Of a stretch of 64,000 nucleotides of DNA, positions 38,844-48,051 are shown piece by piece. The stretch covers positions 1,612,001 through 1,676,000 of the forward strand of contig NZ_CP102246.1 in the NCBI RefSeq assembly GCF_024599795.1, given 5' to 3'. Origin of the DNA: Enterobacter cloacae complex sp. R_G8. Its GTDB lineage: Bacteria > Pseudomonadota > Gammaproteobacteria > Enterobacterales > Enterobacteriaceae. Within the stretch, counting starts at the first letter, position 1. Every line of letters starts with the position of its first letter. The notes under the pieces were generated by a model, which saw only the letters and a list, made by a program, of their open reading frames with translations, had not been told where the DNA came from and did no database searches. The position numbers and the translations under genes are program-made.

Positions 38844-39789
38844 GGTTGCACCTGCAGGACAGAGAGATGCCATTGAAATGCGTAAGGTCTACGCCGGTTT
38901 TGTGGCGAAACAGATTGAGGCCGGGAGCGAGATTATCGCCCTGGAGGCGGATCTGATGAGCTCCATGGCGATGGATGGCGTGGCACGTGATTATCCGCAG
39001 CACGTGATCAACTGCGGCATTATGGAGGCCAACGTGATCGGTACCGCGGCAGGGCTGTCGCTCACCGGCCGTAAGCCGTTTGTCCACACCTTTACCGCGT
39101 TTGCCAGCCGTCGCTGCTTCGACCAGCTGTTTATGTCCCTCGACTACCAGCGCAATAACGTGAAGGTCATTGCTTCGGATGCGGGCGTGACGGCCTGCCA
39201 TAACGGCGGCACGCACATGTCGTTTGAGGATATGGGTATTGTGCGTGGCCTGGCGCATTCGGTGGTGCTGGAGGTGACCGATGCGGTGATGTTTGAAGAC
39301 ATACTGCGTCAGCTTATCGACCTCGACGGGTTCTACTGGGTGCGTACTATCCGTAAACAGGCGCCGAGCGTGTATGCCCCGGGTTCAACGTTTACCATCG
39401 GCAAAGGCAATGTGCTGCGCGAAGGAAGCGACATTACCCTGATTGCCAACGGCATTATGGTGGCCGAAGCGCTGGAAGCGGCTCGTCAGCTTGAGCAGGA
39501 GGGCGTTAGCGCAGCAGTGATAGACATGTTTACCCTGAAACCCATCGACCGAATGCTGGTGAAAAACTACGCCGAGAAAACCGGGCGGATCGTGACCTGC
39601 GAAAACCACAGCATTCACAACGGGCTGGGCTCGGCGGTGGCGGAAGTGCTGGTGGAGACCTGCCCGGTACCGATGCGTCGCGTGGGCGTGAAAGAGCGTT
39701 ACGGCCAGGTAGGGACGCAGGAGTTCCTGCAGAAGGAGTATGGCCTGACGGCACACGACATTGTATCGGCGGCGCGGGAGCTGCTGTAA
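38836..39789 (+). CDS. Transketolase C-terminal subunit (split transketolase)
   Basis: A 317-residue partner holding the pyrimidine-binding and C-terminal domains of transketolase. The catalytic glutamate that activates thiamine diphosphate is E64 in GIMEANVIG. FTAFASRRCFDQ and DAGVTACHNGGTHMSFED follow, then the C-terminal domain from about residue 185 with TCENHSIHNGLGSAVAEVL. It shares eight bases with the N-terminal subunit gene and is the last gene of the operon, followed by a strong terminator. The donor and acceptor sugars are unknown. Confidence 0.9.
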   Translation: MIKVAPAGQRDAIEMRKVYAGFVAKQIEAGSEIIALEADLMSSMAMDGVARDYPQHVINCGIMEANVIGTAAGLSLTGRKPFVHTFTAFASRRCFDQLFMSLDYQRNNVKVIASDAGVTACHNGGTHMSFEDMGIVRGLAHSVVLEVTDAVMFEDILRQLIDLDGFYWVRTIRKQAPSVYAPGSTFTIGKGNVLREGSDITLIANGIMVAEALEAARQLEQEGVSAAVIDMFTLKPIDRMLVKNYAEKTGRIVTCENHSIHNGLGSAVAEVLVETCPVPMRRVGVKERYGQVGTQEFLQKEYGLTAHDIVSAARELL

Positions 39790-39791
39790 AT

Positions 39792-39824
39792 AAAAAAGGC
39801 GACCCGTGAGTGGTCGCCTTTTTG
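39792..39824 (+). terminator. Rho-independent terminator of the PTS-transketolase operon
   Basis: GGCGACC (39798-39804) and GGTCGCC (39812-39818) form the stem, flanked by A6 and T5. It could work on both strands, serving pta as well. Confidence 0.88.
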
Positions 39825-39897
39825 TTGCCCGGTGGCGCTAGCGCTTGCCGGGCCTACGGTCCTGTAGGCCGGATAAGCGAAGCGCCATCCGGCAAGA
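39825..39897. repeat. Inverted pair of REP-like units
   Basis: GCCCGGTGGCGCTAGCGCTT... and TAGGCCGGATAAGCGAAGCGCCATCCGGCA are two REP-like sequences in opposite orientation. They fill the gap between the transketolase terminator and the pta stop codon. Confidence 0.8.
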
Positions 39898-39903
39898 CCT
39901 TAT

Positions 39904-42045
39904 TTACTGCTGCTGTGAAGACTGGATCGCGGTCAATGCGATGGTGTAGACGATATCGTCTACCAGCGCGCCACGGGACAGGTCGTTCACAGGTTTGCGC
40001 ATACCCTGCAGCATTGGCCCGATGGAAATCAGGTCGGCAGAACGCTGTACCGCTTTGTAGGTGGTGTTACCGGTGTTCAGATCCGGGAAGATGAACACGG
40101 TAGCGCGACCTGCAACCGGAGAGTTAGGCGCTTTGGATTTCGCAACATCAGCCATTACGGCGGCATCGTACTGCAGCGGGCCGTCGATCATCAGATCAGG
40201 ACGTTTTTCCTGTGCAATACGGGTCGCTTCACGCACTTTCTCTACATCGCTACCTGCACCAGAGGTGCCGGTGGAGTAGGAGAGCATCGCGACGCGCGGT
40301 TCGATACCGAAGGCAATCGCGGAGTCCGCAGACTGAATCGCGATCTCAGCCAGCTGCTCTGCAGTTGGATCCGGGTTGATCGCACAGTCGCCGTAAACGT
40401 AAACCTGTTCAGGCAGCAGCATGAAGAACACGGAGGAAACCAGAGAGCTGCCTGGAGCCGTTTTGATCAGCTGCAGCGGTGGACGGATGGTATTCGCGGT
40501 AGTGTGAACCGCACCGGACACCAGGCCGTCAACTTCGTCCTGTTCCAGCATCAGCGTACCCAGTACCACGTTGTCTTCCAGCTGCTCACGCGCAACGGCT
40601 TCGGTCATGCCCTTGCTCTTACGCAGTTCAACCAGACGAGCAACATAACTTTCGCGAACCACGTCTGGATCAACGATTTCGATGCCAGCGCCCAGCTCAA
40701 CGCCCTGAGACGCCGCAACGCGGTTGATCTCATCCGGGTTACCCAGCAGCACACAGGTTGCGATGCCGCGCTCTGCACAGATGGCAGCCGCTTTCACGGT
40801 ACGTGGTTCATCGCCTTCTGGCAGAACAACACGTTTGCCCGCTTTACGCGCCAGCTCGGTCAGCTGGTAACGGAAGGCCGGAGGAGACAGACGACGGCTG
40901 CGCTCGGAGGTTGCGGTCAGGGATTCGATCCAGTCAGCGTTGATGTAGCTTGCAACGTATTCCTGAACTTTCTCGATACGCTCATGGTCATCAACCGGCA
41001 CTTCCAGGTTGAAGCTCTGCAGGCTCAGGGAGGTCTGCCAGGTGTTGGTGTTGACCATGAATACCGGCAGGCCAGTCGCGAACGCGCGTTCGCACAGCTT
41101 GCTGACGCGTGGATCCATCTCGTAAGCACCGGTCAGCAGGATAGCGCCGATTTCAACGCCATTCATCGCGGCCAGGCAGGCAGCAACCAGCACGTCTGGA
41201 CGGTCTGCGGAGGTCACCAGCAGGGAACCTGCACGGAAGTGTTCCAGCATGTGTGGAATGCTACGTGCGCAGAAGGTCACGGATTTCACGCGGCGGGTAT
41301 TGATGTCGCCTTCGTTGATCACGGTTGCGTTCAGGTGACGCGCCATATCGATGGCACGGGTGGCAATCAGATCGAAGCTCCACGGCACCGCGCCCAGAAC
41401 CGGCAGCGGGCTGGATTCCTGCAGTTTAGCCGGGTCAACTTTAATGACTTTCGCTTTGGAAGAGTCGTCGAAGATCTCGGACAGGTCAGGACGCGTACGG
41501 CCCTGCTCATCCACAGGCGCATTCAGTTTGTTAACAATTACGCCCGTAATGTTGGTGTTTTTTGTACCACCGAAGCTGCTGCGGGTCAGTTCGATACGCT
41601 CTTTCAGCTGCTCTGGGGTATCTGTGCCCTGAGACATCACAAAGACGATCTCGGCGTTCAGGGTTTTTGCAATTTCGAAGTTCAGCGACTGGGCAAACTG
41701 GTGTTTGCGGGTCGGAACCAGGCCTTCAACCAGCACCACTTCCGCGTCTTTTGTATTGGCGTGGTAGTTGGCGATGATCTCTTCCATTAGCACGTCTTTC
41801 TGGTTGCTGGAGAGCAGAGATTCAACGTGGTTCATCTTCAGCGGTTCAGCCGCTGGCAGATTGGAGTTCTTACGAACGATGGTGGTGGTCTGGTCTGGCG
41901 CATCGCCACCGGCACGTGGCTGGGCGATTGGCTTAAAGACGCTCAGACGAACGCCTTTGCGTTCCATAGCACGGATCACGCCAAGGCTGACGCTGGTCAG
42001 GCCGACGCTGGTTCCGGTAGGGATCAGCATAATAGTACGGGACAC
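39904..42045 (-). CDS. pta: Phosphate acetyltransferase Pta
   Basis: Pta interconverts acetyl-CoA and acetyl phosphate, the first step of acetate overflow and the source of acetyl phosphate for protein acetylation and response regulators. The 713 residues have the long enteric architecture: an N-terminal P-loop-like domain ([17 protein letters not shown]), a central DRTGG domain, and the C-terminal catalytic PTA_PTB domain ([34 protein letters not shown]). It is one residue shorter than E. coli Pta. It lies 76 bp downstream of ackA; a hairpin in that gap may tune the ratio of the two. Confidence 0.97.
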   Translation of the reverse strand: MSRTIMLIPTGTSVGLTSVSLGVIRAMERKGVRLSVFKPIAQPRAGGDAPDQTTTIVRKNSNLPAAEPLKMNHVESLLSSNQKDVLMEEIIANYHANTKDAEVVLVEGLVPTRKHQFAQSLNFEIAKTLNAEIVFVMSQGTDTPEQLKERIELTRSSFGGTKNTNITGVIVNKLNAPVDEQGRTRPDLSEIFDDSSKAKVIKVDPAKLQESSPLPVLGAVPWSFDLIATRAIDMARHLNATVINEGDINTRRVKSVTFCARSIPHMLEHFRAGSLLVTSADRPDVLVAACLAAMNGVEIGAILLTGAYEMDPRVSKLCERAFATGLPVFMVNTNTWQTSLSLQSFNLEVPVDDHERIEKVQEYVASYINADWIESLTATSERSRRLSPPAFRYQLTELARKAGKRVVLPEGDEPRTVKAAAICAERGIATCVLLGNPDEINRVAASQGVELGAGIEIVDPDVVRESYVARLVELRKSKGMTEAVAREQLEDNVVLGTLMLEQDEVDGLVSGAVHTTANTIRPPLQLIKTAPGSSLVSSVFFMLLPEQVYVYGDCAINPDPTAEQLAEIAIQSADSAIAFGIEPRVAMLSYSTGTSGAGSDVEKVREATRIAQEKRPDLMIDGPLQYDAAVMADVAKSKAPNSPVAGRATVFIFPDLNTGNTTYKAVQRSADLISIGPMLQGMRKPVNDLSRGALVDDIVYTIALTAIQSSQQQ

Positions 42046-42093
42046 GGTTTATCCTCTTTCGTTACCGCCTGATTATGGCGGGTGACAAAACAG

Positions 42094-42116
42094 CACCGCC
42101 AGCAGAGCTGGCGGTG
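42094..42116 (-). other. Intercistronic hairpin between ackA and pta
   Basis: CACCGCCAG (42094-42102) and CTGGCGGTG (42108-42116) form a perfect 9-bp stem with a 5-nt loop. Read on the minus strand it is followed by CTGTTTTG, a short T-run, so it may act as a leaky terminator or a stability element. Confidence 0.65.
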
Positions 42117-42121
42117 TGGAA

Positions 42122-43324
42122 TCAGGCAGTCAGACGGTGCGCGTCTTGCGCGATGACCAGCTCTTCGTTTGTTGGGATAACGAGAGCAGGGCGGGTGCCT
42201 TCTTTGTTGATGAAGCCAGACTTGCCGAAGCGGGCAGCCAGGTTACGCTCGTGATCAACCTCGAAGCCCAGAACGCCCAGTTTGCCCAGGGACAGTTCGC
42301 GAACCATTGCCGCGTTCTCACCGATACCACCGGTGAAGACAACCGCGTCCAGACGGCCATCCATCAGCGCAGTGTAAGAGCCGATGTATTTCGCCAGACG
42401 GTGGCAGTAAACGTCCATTGCACGTTTAGCGTCTTCTTTCTCTGCGTAGTTGTCTTCAACGTAACGGCAGTCGCTGGTGACTTCGGTCAGACCCAGCAGG
42501 CCAGACTCTTTGGTCAGCATTTTGTTGATCTGGTCAACGCTCATGCCCAGGGTGTCGTGCAGGTGGAAGATGATCGCCGGGTCGATGTCACCGGAACGGG
42601 TACCCATCACCAGACCTTCCAGCGGGGTCAGACCCATGGAGGTATCAACACATTTACCGTTGCGGATAGCAGAAACAGAACCACCGTTGCCCAGGTGGCA
42701 GGTGATGATGTTCACTTCTTCAACCGGTTTGTTCAGCACTTTTGCCGCTTCCTGAGTCACATAGAAGTGGCTGGTGCCGTGTGCGCCGTAGCGACGAACA
42801 CCGTGCTCTTTGTAAAGGCTGTACGGCAGGGCATAGAGGTAAGACTCTTCCGGCATGGTCTGATGGAACGCGGTGTCGAACACGGCCACGTTTTTATCTT
42901 TCAGATTCGGGAAGGATTTCAGTGCTTCAGCGATACCGATCAGGTGCGCCGGGTTGTGCAGCGGAGCAAAAGAGGCTGAGTCTTTGATGCCCTGGATAAC
43001 AGAGTCGTCGATCACGACGGAGCTGGTGTATTTCTCGCCACCATGGACGATACGGTGACCAATCGCAGTCAGCTGAGCAGACAGTTCTGGTTTTTGTGCC
43101 AGAATAGTGTTAACGATAAAGTTCAGCGCTTCACTGTGAGCGGCGCCTGCACCTAAAGCCGCTTCTTGTTTGCTGCCGTCCATCTTCCACTTGATACGTG
43201 CTTCAGGCAGATGGAAACATTCGGCCAAACCAGAGAGGTACTCGTCACCATTGAGCGCATCGATGATGGCGAATTTCAGTGAGGAGCTACCGCAGTTCAG
43301 AACCAGTACTAACTTACTCGACAT
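42122..43324 (-). CDS. ackA: Acetate kinase AckA
   Basis: AckA converts acetyl phosphate and ADP to acetate and ATP, and the reverse. The 400 residues match E. coli AckA. The ASKHA-fold start [13 protein letters not shown] holds the conserved Asn/Ser residues. The active-site region HRIVHGG, the catalytic-histidine segment [11 protein letters not shown] and the adenosine motif FTGGIGENA are all present. The start codon follows GTACTTCC rather than a strong Shine-Dalgarno sequence. It is first in the ackA-pta operon; a 336-bp divergent region to yfbV carries dyads. Confidence 0.97.
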   Translation of the reverse strand: MSSKLVLVLNCGSSSLKFAIIDALNGDEYLSGLAECFHLPEARIKWKMDGSKQEAALGAGAAHSEALNFIVNTILAQKPELSAQLTAIGHRIVHGGEKYTSSVVIDDSVIQGIKDSASFAPLHNPAHLIGIAEALKSFPNLKDKNVAVFDTAFHQTMPEESYLYALPYSLYKEHGVRRYGAHGTSHFYVTQEAAKVLNKPVEEVNIITCHLGNGGSVSAIRNGKCVDTSMGLTPLEGLVMGTRSGDIDPAIIFHLHDTLGMSVDQINKMLTKESGLLGLTEVTSDCRYVEDNYAEKEDAKRAMDVYCHRLAKYIGSYTALMDGRLDAVVFTGGIGENAAMVRELSLGKLGVLGFEVDHERNLAARFGKSGFINKEGTRPALVIPTNEELVIAQDAHRLTA

Positions 43325-43660
43325 GGAAGTACCTATTATTGATACGTGGCTAAAAAAACGTCAAAGAGTCTAAAAGCGTAACGCATGCTGACCCAGACAT
43401 TTATGATTAACATCATGCCAAACGAACATTCTGGCATGATGGAAGAAATATCTATGATTTTATGCCATTTTGAACATTTTTCAGACAATGGCATAATATG
43501 CGATAATTTGACGAGTTAACGATTCTCGTCTATGGCCCTATCAGGCTGGCACAGGATACCCGATACGGGGTAGTGATGACAAAATATTTTGAACGTTGTC
43601 ATAGCTTGTTGTGGTTTTGCACGAAAATTTTAATTTTTATATGTGAAGTTGAGGTATGCC
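43325..43660. promoter_or_regulatory. Divergent ackA/yfbV control region
   Basis: A 336-bp AT-rich gap with no gene. It contains a 10-bp inverted repeat CATCATGCCA (43411-43420) / TGGCATGATG (43432-43441) and a 9-bp one TATGCCATT (43461-43469) / AATGGCATA (43487-43495). An FNR-like dyad ATGAT-TAAC-ATCAT spans 43403-43416 and overlaps the first repeat. A plus-strand promoter candidate is TTGAAC (43470-43475) with CATAAT (43492-43497), 16-bp spacer; TTGACG (43508-43513) with a weak TATGGC is a second. No sure minus-strand promoter was identified. Confidence 0.55.
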
Positions 43661-44116
43661 ATGTCGACACCTGAGATCCCGTCCGTAAGTTTTTTTAGTC
43701 TGTTTCGTCGGGGACAGCATTACGCGAAGACGTGGCCGATGGAAAAACGCCTTGCGCCCATGTTCATTGAGAATCGCACAATTCGCGCCACGCGCTATGC
43801 GATTCGTTTTATGCCACCTGTCGCCATCTTTACCCTGTGCTGGCAAATTGCGCTGGGCGGACAGCTCGGCCCTGCCGTCGCGACGGCGCTTTTTGCGTTA
43901 AGCCTGCCGATGCAGGGGCTGTGGTGGTTAGGTAAACGTTCTGTTACGCCACTCCCGCCTTCTATTTTACACTGGTTTTATGATGTTCGCGGGAAACTGG
44001 AAGAAGCCGGTCAGGCGCTCGCTCCGGTTGAAGGCAAGCCAGATTATCAGGCGCTGGCTGACACGCTTAAGCGAGCTTTTAAGCAACTTGATAAAACATT
44101 CCTCGATGATTTGTGA
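43661..44116 (+). CDS. yfbV: UPF0208 membrane protein YfbV
   Basis: A 151-residue inner-membrane protein with two hydrophobic segments near residues 46-64 and 69-87 ([43 protein letters not shown]). The ends are basic. It has been implicated in E. coli in terminus macrodomain insulation, but the mechanism is not known. The ATG at 43661 gives [21 protein letters not shown], matching E. coli. It is divergent from ackA and followed by a terminator before yfbU. Confidence 0.93.
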   Translation: MSTPEIPSVSFFSLFRRGQHYAKTWPMEKRLAPMFIENRTIRATRYAIRFMPPVAIFTLCWQIALGGQLGPAVATALFALSLPMQGLWWLGKRSVTPLPPSILHWFYDVRGKLEEAGQALAPVEGKPDYQALADTLKRAFKQLDKTFLDDL

Positions 44117-44143
44117 TTGATCATCGAAACGACGAATAAAAGA

Positions 44144-44180
44144 AGGCACAGTAACACACCGTTACCGTGTCTTTTTTTTA
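44144..44180 (+). terminator. Rho-independent terminator of yfbV
   Basis: GGCACAGTAAC pairs with GTTACCGTGTC (one imperfect pair) around ACACC, followed by eight T residues. Confidence 0.85.
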
Positions 44181-44207
44181 AGTGCCATGCGCTACAGGAG
44201 TCGAAAG

Positions 44208-44702
44208 ATGGAAATGACCCATGCTCAACGTCTGATTTTGTCTAACCAGTACAAGATGATGACTATGCTTGATCCCGATAACGCTGAGCGCTACAGCCGC
44301 CTGCAGACCATCGTCGAACGCGGTTTTGGTTTGCAGATGCGCGAACTGGATCGTGATTTTGGCGAGCTGAAAGAAGAAACCTGCCGCATCGTGATCGACA
44401 TTATGGAGATGTACCACGCCCTGCATGTGTCATGGACTAATCTCAAAGATCAGCAGTCCATTGACGAGCGCCGGGTCACTTTCTTAGGCTTTGATGCCGC
44501 GACGGAAGCGCGTTATCTCAGCTATGTCCGTTTTATGGTGAATACAGAAGGGCGCTATACGCACTTTGATGCGGGCACCCACGGCTTTAACGCGCAGACC
44601 CCCATGTGGGAAAAGTATCAGCGCATGCTGAGCGCATGGCACGCCTGCCCGCGCCAGTACCACTTAAGCAGCAACGAAATTCAACAAATCATTAATGCCT
44701 GA
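44208..44702 (+). CDS. yfbU: UPF0304 protein YfbU
   Basis: A 164-residue cytoplasmic protein, highly conserved with E. coli YfbU ([29 protein letters not shown]). It is helical and has no recognised catalytic motif. Overexpression of the E. coli protein has been reported as lethal, but the normal role is unknown. The ATG at 44208 follows CAGGAG; the open frame seven codons further upstream lacks conservation. hxpA starts 11 bp downstream, so the two are likely co-transcribed. Confidence 0.93.
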   Translation: MEMTHAQRLILSNQYKMMTMLDPDNAERYSRLQTIVERGFGLQMRELDRDFGELKEETCRIVIDIMEMYHALHVSWTNLKDQQSIDERRVTFLGFDAATEARYLSYVRFMVNTEGRYTHFDAGTHGFNAQTPMWEKYQRMLSAWHACPRQYHLSSNEIQQIINA

Positions 44703-44713
44703 CGGAGGTGCGT

Positions 44714-45373
44714 GTGCAGTGTAGAGGTTTTCTGTTTGATCTGGACGGTACGCTGGTGGATTCGCTACCGGTTGTAGAGCGTTCATGGTGCCATTGGGCG
44801 GACAGACATGGCATCGACCATCAGGACGTGCTGAATTTTATCCACGGCAAACAGGCCATAACCTCGCTCCGGCATTTTCTGGCGGGACGCTCTGAGGACG
44901 AAATTCAGGCGGAATTCAAATATCTGGAACACATTGAAGCCACGGACACGGACGGTATCACCGCGTTACCCGGTGCACGTGAACTGCTTGAGCATCTGAA
45001 CGAAGCGCAAATACCGTGGGCCATTGTTACCTCCGGCTCCATTCCCGTGGCCCACGCCCGTCATAAGGCGGCGGGTTTACCCACGCCGGAGGTGTTCATT
45101 ACCGCTGAGCGCGTCAAACGTGGAAAGCCGGAACCTGATGCGTTTTTACTGGGTGCAGAACTGCTGGGCCTTCCCCCTGCGGAGTGCGTGGTGGTAGAAG
45201 ATGCTGCAGCAGGCGTGCTGGCCGGGTTGAACGCTGGCAGCCACGTTATCGCCGTCAACGTTCCGGCCGATTCTCCCCGGCTGGACGAGGCGGACTTTGT
45301 GCTCGACACGCTGACCGCGCTTGATATCGCTAAGGCACCAGACGGTATTGTAACCGTCTCGCTAAAAATGTAA
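44714..45373 (+). CDS. hxpA: HAD-family sugar phosphatase HxpA (YfbT)
   Basis: A haloacid-dehalogenase-superfamily phosphatase. The E. coli enzyme hydrolyses several sugar phosphates, including hexitol phosphates. The 219 residues include the nucleophile motif FLFDLDGTLVDS at the N-terminus, motif II VTSGS, motif III lysine in RVKRGKPEPDAF and motif IV VVVEDAAAGV, with an inserted helical cap between I and II. The start is taken as GTG 44714, spaced correctly from GGAGG (44704-44708). A GTG at 44708 overlaps that ribosome site and is less likely. Confidence 0.9.
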   Translation: MQCRGFLFDLDGTLVDSLPVVERSWCHWADRHGIDHQDVLNFIHGKQAITSLRHFLAGRSEDEIQAEFKYLEHIEATDTDGITALPGARELLEHLNEAQIPWAIVTSGSIPVAHARHKAAGLPTPEVFITAERVKRGKPEPDAFLLGAELLGLPPAECVVVEDAAAGVLAGLNAGSHVIAVNVPADSPRLDEADFVLDTLTALDIAKAPDGIVTVSLKM

Positions 45374-45384
45374 TCCCATGACAT

Positions 45385-45410
45385 AGCCCCACGCTGCTGG
45401 GGCTTTTTTA
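45385..45410 (+). terminator. Rho-independent terminator of yfbU-hxpA
   Basis: AGCCCCA (45385-45391) and TGGGGCT (45398-45404) form the stem with a 6-nt loop, followed by a T-run. Confidence 0.9.
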
Positions 45411-45448
45411 TGGCACAATTTTTCCTCTCTTTCTGACAAGGACATGTT

Positions 45449-47281
45449 GTGAACGGTGAACTGATTTGGGTTCTCAGCCTGCTTTTAATTGCCATCATTC
45501 TGTTTGCTACAGGCAAAGTGCGCATGGATGCCGTCGCTCTGTTTGTTATCGTTGCGTTTGTGCTGAGCGGTACGCTCACGCTGCCGGAAGCCTTTTCGGG
45601 GTTTAGCGATCCCAACGTCATTTTGATTGCCGCGCTGTTTATTATCGGCGACGGCCTGGTGCGAACCGGCGTGGCGACGCTGGTGGGGGCATGGCTGGTG
45701 AAGGTAGCAGGCAACAGCGAAACCAAGATGCTGGTCTATCTGATGCTGACAGTCGCCGGGCTGGGGGCGTTTATGAGTTCGACGGGCGTGGTTGCCATCT
45801 TTATTCCTGTGGTGTTGAGTGTCTCCATGCGAATGCAGACGTCACCGTCGCGCCTGATGATGCCCCTGAGCTTTGCCGGGCTTATCAGCGGCATGATGAC
45901 CCTGGTGGCCACGCCGCCGAACCTGGTGGTCAACAGCGAACTGATACGTGAAGGGCTGGAGGGCTTTAGCTTCTTCAGCGTCACCCCGCTTGGGCTGGTT
46001 ATTTTGTTGATGGGGGTTGTGTATATGCTGCTGACTCGCTTCGCTCTGAAAGGCGAGAAGCAGGATAAATCGAAAGACGGCTGGAAACGACGTACGTTTC
46101 GCGATTTGATCAAAGAGTACCGTCTCGCCGGCCGCGCCCGCCGTCTGGCCATTCGTCCCGGCTCGCCGATGGTCGGCCAGCGGCTGGATGACCTGAAGTT
46201 GCGGGAACGTTATGGTGCGAACGTGATCGGCGTGGAGCGCTGGCGTCGCTTTCGGCGTGTCATCGTCAACGTGAACGGGGTCTCCGAATTCCGGGCGCGT
46301 GACGTTCTGCTGATCGATATGTCCACCGCGGAGGTGGATCTGCGTGAGTTTTGCAGTGAGCAACTGCTGGAGCCGATGGTGCTGCGCGGGGAATATTTCT
46401 CCGACCAGGCGCTCGATGTGGGTATGGCGGAAGTGTCGCTGATCCCGGAATCGGAATTATTGGGTAAAACCGTGCGTGAAATGGGGTTCCGTACCCGCTA
46501 TGGCCTGAACGTCGTCGGCCTGAAGCGTGATGGCGTGGCAATGGAAGGGGCGGTGGTGGATGAGCCCATCCTGTTAGGCGATATTTTTCTCGTCGTCGGT
46601 AACTGGAAGCTGATCAGCCAGCTCGGTCAGAATGGCCGCGATTTCGTCGTTCTCAACATGCCCGTTGAGGAGAGTGATGCCTCTCCGGCCCACAGTCAGG
46701 CGCCTCACGCCATTTTTTGTCTGGTGCTGATGGTGGCGCTCATGCTTACCGACGAGATCCCAAATCCGGTGGCGGCCATTATTGCCTGTCTGTTAATGGG
46801 CAAATTTCGCTGTATTGATGCCGAGAGTGCCTATAAAGCGATTCACTGGCCAAGCATCATTTTGATTGTCGGGATGATGCCGTTCGCCCTTGCCCTGCAA
46901 AAAACCGGCGGGGTGGATTTAGTGGTTAAAGGGCTTATGGACGTTGGTGGGGGATACGGTCCGTACATGATGATGGTGTGCCTGTTCGTCATGTGCGCCA
47001 CGATCGGGCTCTTCATTTCCAATACTGCCACGGCAGTACTGATGGCCCCGATTGCGCTGGCGATGGCGAAATCCATGGGCGTGTCGCCGTATCCCTTTGC
47101 GATGATGGTGGCGATGGCGGCCTCTGCGGCGTTTATGACGCCGGTCTCTTCGCCGGTTAACACGCTGGTACTGGGGCCGGGGAATTACCGCTTTAGCGAT
47201 TTCGTGAAGATTGGCGTACCGTTCACCATACTGGTGATGCTGGTATGCGTGGTGCTGATCCCGGTGTTATTCCCGTTTTAG
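45449..47281 (+). CDS. yfbS: SLC13-family permease YfbS with TrkA-C domains
   Basis: A 610-residue inner-membrane transporter of the divalent anion:sodium symporter (SLC13/CitM-like) group; the substrate is unknown. About six hydrophobic segments come first. A central cytoplasmic part of roughly 220 residues holds two RCK_C (TrkA_C) domains ([14 protein letters not shown]..., [15 protein letters not shown]...). The second membrane half follows, with [29 protein letters not shown]. The start, probably GTG at 45449, follows GACAAGGAC. A REP-like unit lies after the stop. Confidence 0.9.
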   Translation: MNGELIWVLSLLLIAIILFATGKVRMDAVALFVIVAFVLSGTLTLPEAFSGFSDPNVILIAALFIIGDGLVRTGVATLVGAWLVKVAGNSETKMLVYLMLTVAGLGAFMSSTGVVAIFIPVVLSVSMRMQTSPSRLMMPLSFAGLISGMMTLVATPPNLVVNSELIREGLEGFSFFSVTPLGLVILLMGVVYMLLTRFALKGEKQDKSKDGWKRRTFRDLIKEYRLAGRARRLAIRPGSPMVGQRLDDLKLRERYGANVIGVERWRRFRRVIVNVNGVSEFRARDVLLIDMSTAEVDLREFCSEQLLEPMVLRGEYFSDQALDVGMAEVSLIPESELLGKTVREMGFRTRYGLNVVGLKRDGVAMEGAVVDEPILLGDIFLVVGNWKLISQLGQNGRDFVVLNMPVEESDASPAHSQAPHAIFCLVLMVALMLTDEIPNPVAAIIACLLMGKFRCIDAESAYKAIHWPSIILIVGMMPFALALQKTGGVDLVVKGLMDVGGGYGPYMMMVCLFVMCATIGLFISNTATAVLMAPIALAMAKSMGVSPYPFAMMVAMAASAAFMTPVSSPVNTLVLGPGNYRFSDFVKIGVPFTILVMLVCVVLIPVLFPF

Positions 47282-47295
47282 CGTGAGCGCAGAAA

Positions 47296-47329
47296 CGTAG
47301 GCCGGGTAAGGCGAAGCCGCTACCCGGCG
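47296..47329. repeat. Single REP-like hairpin
   Basis: CGTAGGCCGGGTAAGGCG...CTACCCGGCG folds into a GC-rich imperfect stem. It lies between the convergent yfbS and yfbR stops. Confidence 0.8.
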
Positions 47330-47334
47330 AAAAA

Positions 47335-47934
47335 TTACAACGGAGAATCCTGGCTGATCTCATCCAGCGATAAATGGAAGCTCGGCACAAACACCTGCAT
47401 AAAATAATCCATCTCCTCGCTGCGGCGGGATTCCAGCGTCTTCTCCAGACGCGTTTTGGCCAGTAAAAACTCGTTATTCCCGGCAGACAACTCTTCCAGA
47501 CATTTCAGGTAGGCGCAGAGCGCGTCCGCCTGCTTCACCAGTGACTTTTCCTCTTCGGTGTACTGATGTTCGTCAATCAGTGGCTCAAAGACATCGCGCA
47601 GTTCATCCGGCACCATGTCGATTAGCTTCTGCTGGGCGATCTTCTCGATGGCCTTATATTCCTGCGCAATCTGCGAGTTGAAGTATTTAACCGGGGTGGG
47701 AAGATCGCCGGTCAGCACCTCGGAGGCATCGTGATACATCGCGAGCAAGGCAATGCGTTCCGCATTGACCTGACCGTTGAATTTGCGGTTCTTAATGGCG
47801 GCAAGCGCATGCGCGACCATCGCAACCTGCAGACTATGTTCTGAGACATTTTCGGTGCGCACGTTGCGCATCAAAGGCCAGCGGTTGATGAGTTTCAGGC
47901 GGGAAAGGTGGGCAAAAAAATGACTCTGACTCAT
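47335..47934 (-). CDS. yfbR: 5'-deoxynucleotidase YfbR
   Basis: YfbR is a cobalt-dependent HD-domain phosphatase specific for deoxyribonucleoside 5'-monophosphates, part of nucleotide salvage control. The 199 residues match E. coli. The metal-binding H33 (VSEHSLQ) and the H68-D69 pair ([13 protein letters not shown]) are at their usual positions, and the later aspartate lies in [11 protein letters not shown]. It is on the minus strand downstream of alaA, with a REP-like unit between. Confidence 0.94.
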   Translation of the reverse strand: MSQSHFFAHLSRLKLINRWPLMRNVRTENVSEHSLQVAMVAHALAAIKNRKFNGQVNAERIALLAMYHDASEVLTGDLPTPVKYFNSQIAQEYKAIEKIAQQKLIDMVPDELRDVFEPLIDEHQYTEEEKSLVKQADALCAYLKCLEELSAGNNEFLLAKTRLEKTLESRRSEEMDYFMQVFVPSFHLSLDEISQDSPL

Positions 47935-48011
47935 AGGTTACCTTTTGTCTTCACTGCGACAAACTTCATTGTGCGGGGAGGGGAGGGAAGATGCAAATTT
48001 GCGGAAGTTAG

Positions 48012-48040
48012 AGGCCGGGTAAGCGCAGCGCTACCCGGCA
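48012..48040. repeat. Single REP-like hairpin
   Basis: GGCCGGGTAAGCGCAGCGCTACCCGGC forms a near-perfect stem around AGCGCAGCGCT. It lies in the yfbR-alaA intergenic stretch, directly after the alaA stop. Confidence 0.8.
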
Positions 48041-48051
48041 GAAAGATGATG

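Noticed and set aside
40504..41790. Long open frame (428 codons) antisense to pta
   Set aside because: It mirrors the codon bias of pta on the other strand. Its translation is rich in H, Q, R and V with no recognisable domain, and pta itself is certain.
42116..42979. Open frame antisense to ackA
   Set aside because: Shadow of the conserved acetate kinase gene, with the same low-complexity composition as the pta shadow.
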